From Zopfochytrium polystomum (Eukaryota; Chytridiomycota; Chytridiomycetes; Chytridiales; Chytridiaceae): a stretch of 40,149 nucleotides of DNA. This document shows positions 39,645 to 40,149 of this stretch, piece by piece; the first letter of the stretch is position 1, and each line of letters opens with the position of its first letter. The translations under genes and the position numbers were made by a program. A model generated the notes under the pieces. That model had not been told where the DNA came from. It searched no databases and was given only the letters and a program-made list of their open reading frames with translations. The stretch is taken from the NCBI GenBank assembly GCA_025765615.1, contig JAIVFJ010000446.1, forward strand, positions 1-40,149, given 5' to 3'.

Positions 39645-40149
39645 TCACCATCTGACCCCCCCCTCCATCTTTGAGCTCTCCCACCGGCACAAAGACGGCG
39701 GGGGACGGCCTTGGGAGCCGCACCTTACTAGTCTAGAATCGCGAGAGGAATCCGAATCTGCAAGAAAAACCGGGGGTCGATTGGTGGCAAGCGGGGGATA
39801 TCGCGGGTTTTTCCGAAAACTCCAGATCCAAAACGCACTCCCACTCAGGAAATCTTTTGCAGGAGGCCGTCCACCGCCGTTTCGACGCCGGAATCGTGTT
39901 CTACGCGTGTGGTTTGCTTACTGGGCCCACCCTCACGTCCTGGGCTCGGGTTTGTGCAAGGCAAACTCGGCCTCAAAGGATTTTCGTTTTTTTTTTTTTT
40001 CGGTCCTCACTTGGAAATTTTTTCCGGAACGGCGGTGGACGGCCGTGGGAGTACGCCCAACGTGTAGATCGGTCAAAAGTACATTAGAAAGGTGCTAAGG
40101 ACGAGCTCCTGGCGGAGGTTTCCGTTAAGTAACCTTTGCAGGTCAAGTT
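39645..40149. other. Unassigned sequence at the right end
   Basis: No recognisable gene. A motif close to ACGGCGGTGGACGGCC occurs three times: near 39695 (+, variant), 39860-39878 (-) and 40030-40046 (+). A 13-T run lies near 39988-40000. The 105-codon frame here has no family features. Confidence 0.5.

Noticed and set aside
39781..40098. A 105-codon ORF
   Set aside because: No family features, Arg/Phe-rich, crosses a T run; no support as a gene.

Overview
The window looks like nuclear DNA of a fungus, most likely an early-diverging zoosporic (chytrid-like) lineage. The reasons are a gene with about 15 short GT-AG introns, NACHT-WD40 STAND genes, a Tad-like LINE with RNase H, a self-priming Ty3/gypsy chromovirus and a PIF/Harbinger transposon. 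The phylum is an inference; no rRNA or other marker is present. Apart from one host gene, nearly everything is repeats and relics.

Layout. 1-3772: two broken STAND (NACHT-WD40) copies tail to tail, A (+) and B (-); A carries a solo LTR with target-site duplication TGGCT. 3773-5135: noncoding, with one long hairpin. 5136-10382 (-): a GC-rich, multi-intron gene for a secreted pepsin-like aspartic protease fused in the same exon to an EXORDIUM-like domain and a long beta-rich C-terminus. 11224-13108: decayed PIF/Harbinger transposon (Myb/SANT-like accessory gene and DDE transposase, convergent). 13164-14133 (-): 3' end of a Ty3/gypsy element. 14134-27945 (+): STAND copy C, apparently TIR-NACHT-WD40, split by a LINE (14224-24835, itself carrying a 2.2-kb insertion) and by a second solo LTR (27480-27787). 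27946-33081: a very AT-rich island with a broken D5-like SF3 helicase-primase gene of large-DNA-virus type and an 871-bp element with perfect 57-bp inverted ends. 33082-36182 and 39319-39644: a roughly 130-bp satellite interspersed with a roughly 320-bp module. The satellite is interrupted by a nearly complete but internally deleted Ty3/gypsy element (36183-39318, target-site duplication GAAAG). 39645-40149: unassigned.

How the parts relate. The insertions give a relative history: STAND genes first, then LTR elements and the LINE into them, then an insertion into the LINE. One LTR family is present five times; four copies are exactly 308 bp and the fifth is 353 bp. Its LTR holds textbook heat-shock-element arrays upstream of a TATA box, and the primer-binding site of the long copy is an 11-nt complement of the predicted mRNA 5' end, as in Tf1/sushi self-priming. 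The best candidates for something undescribed are the protease-EXO fusion, the TIR-NACHT-WD40 architecture, the heat-shock-type LTR and the viral AT island. All functional statements are from reading the sequence; no database search was possible.
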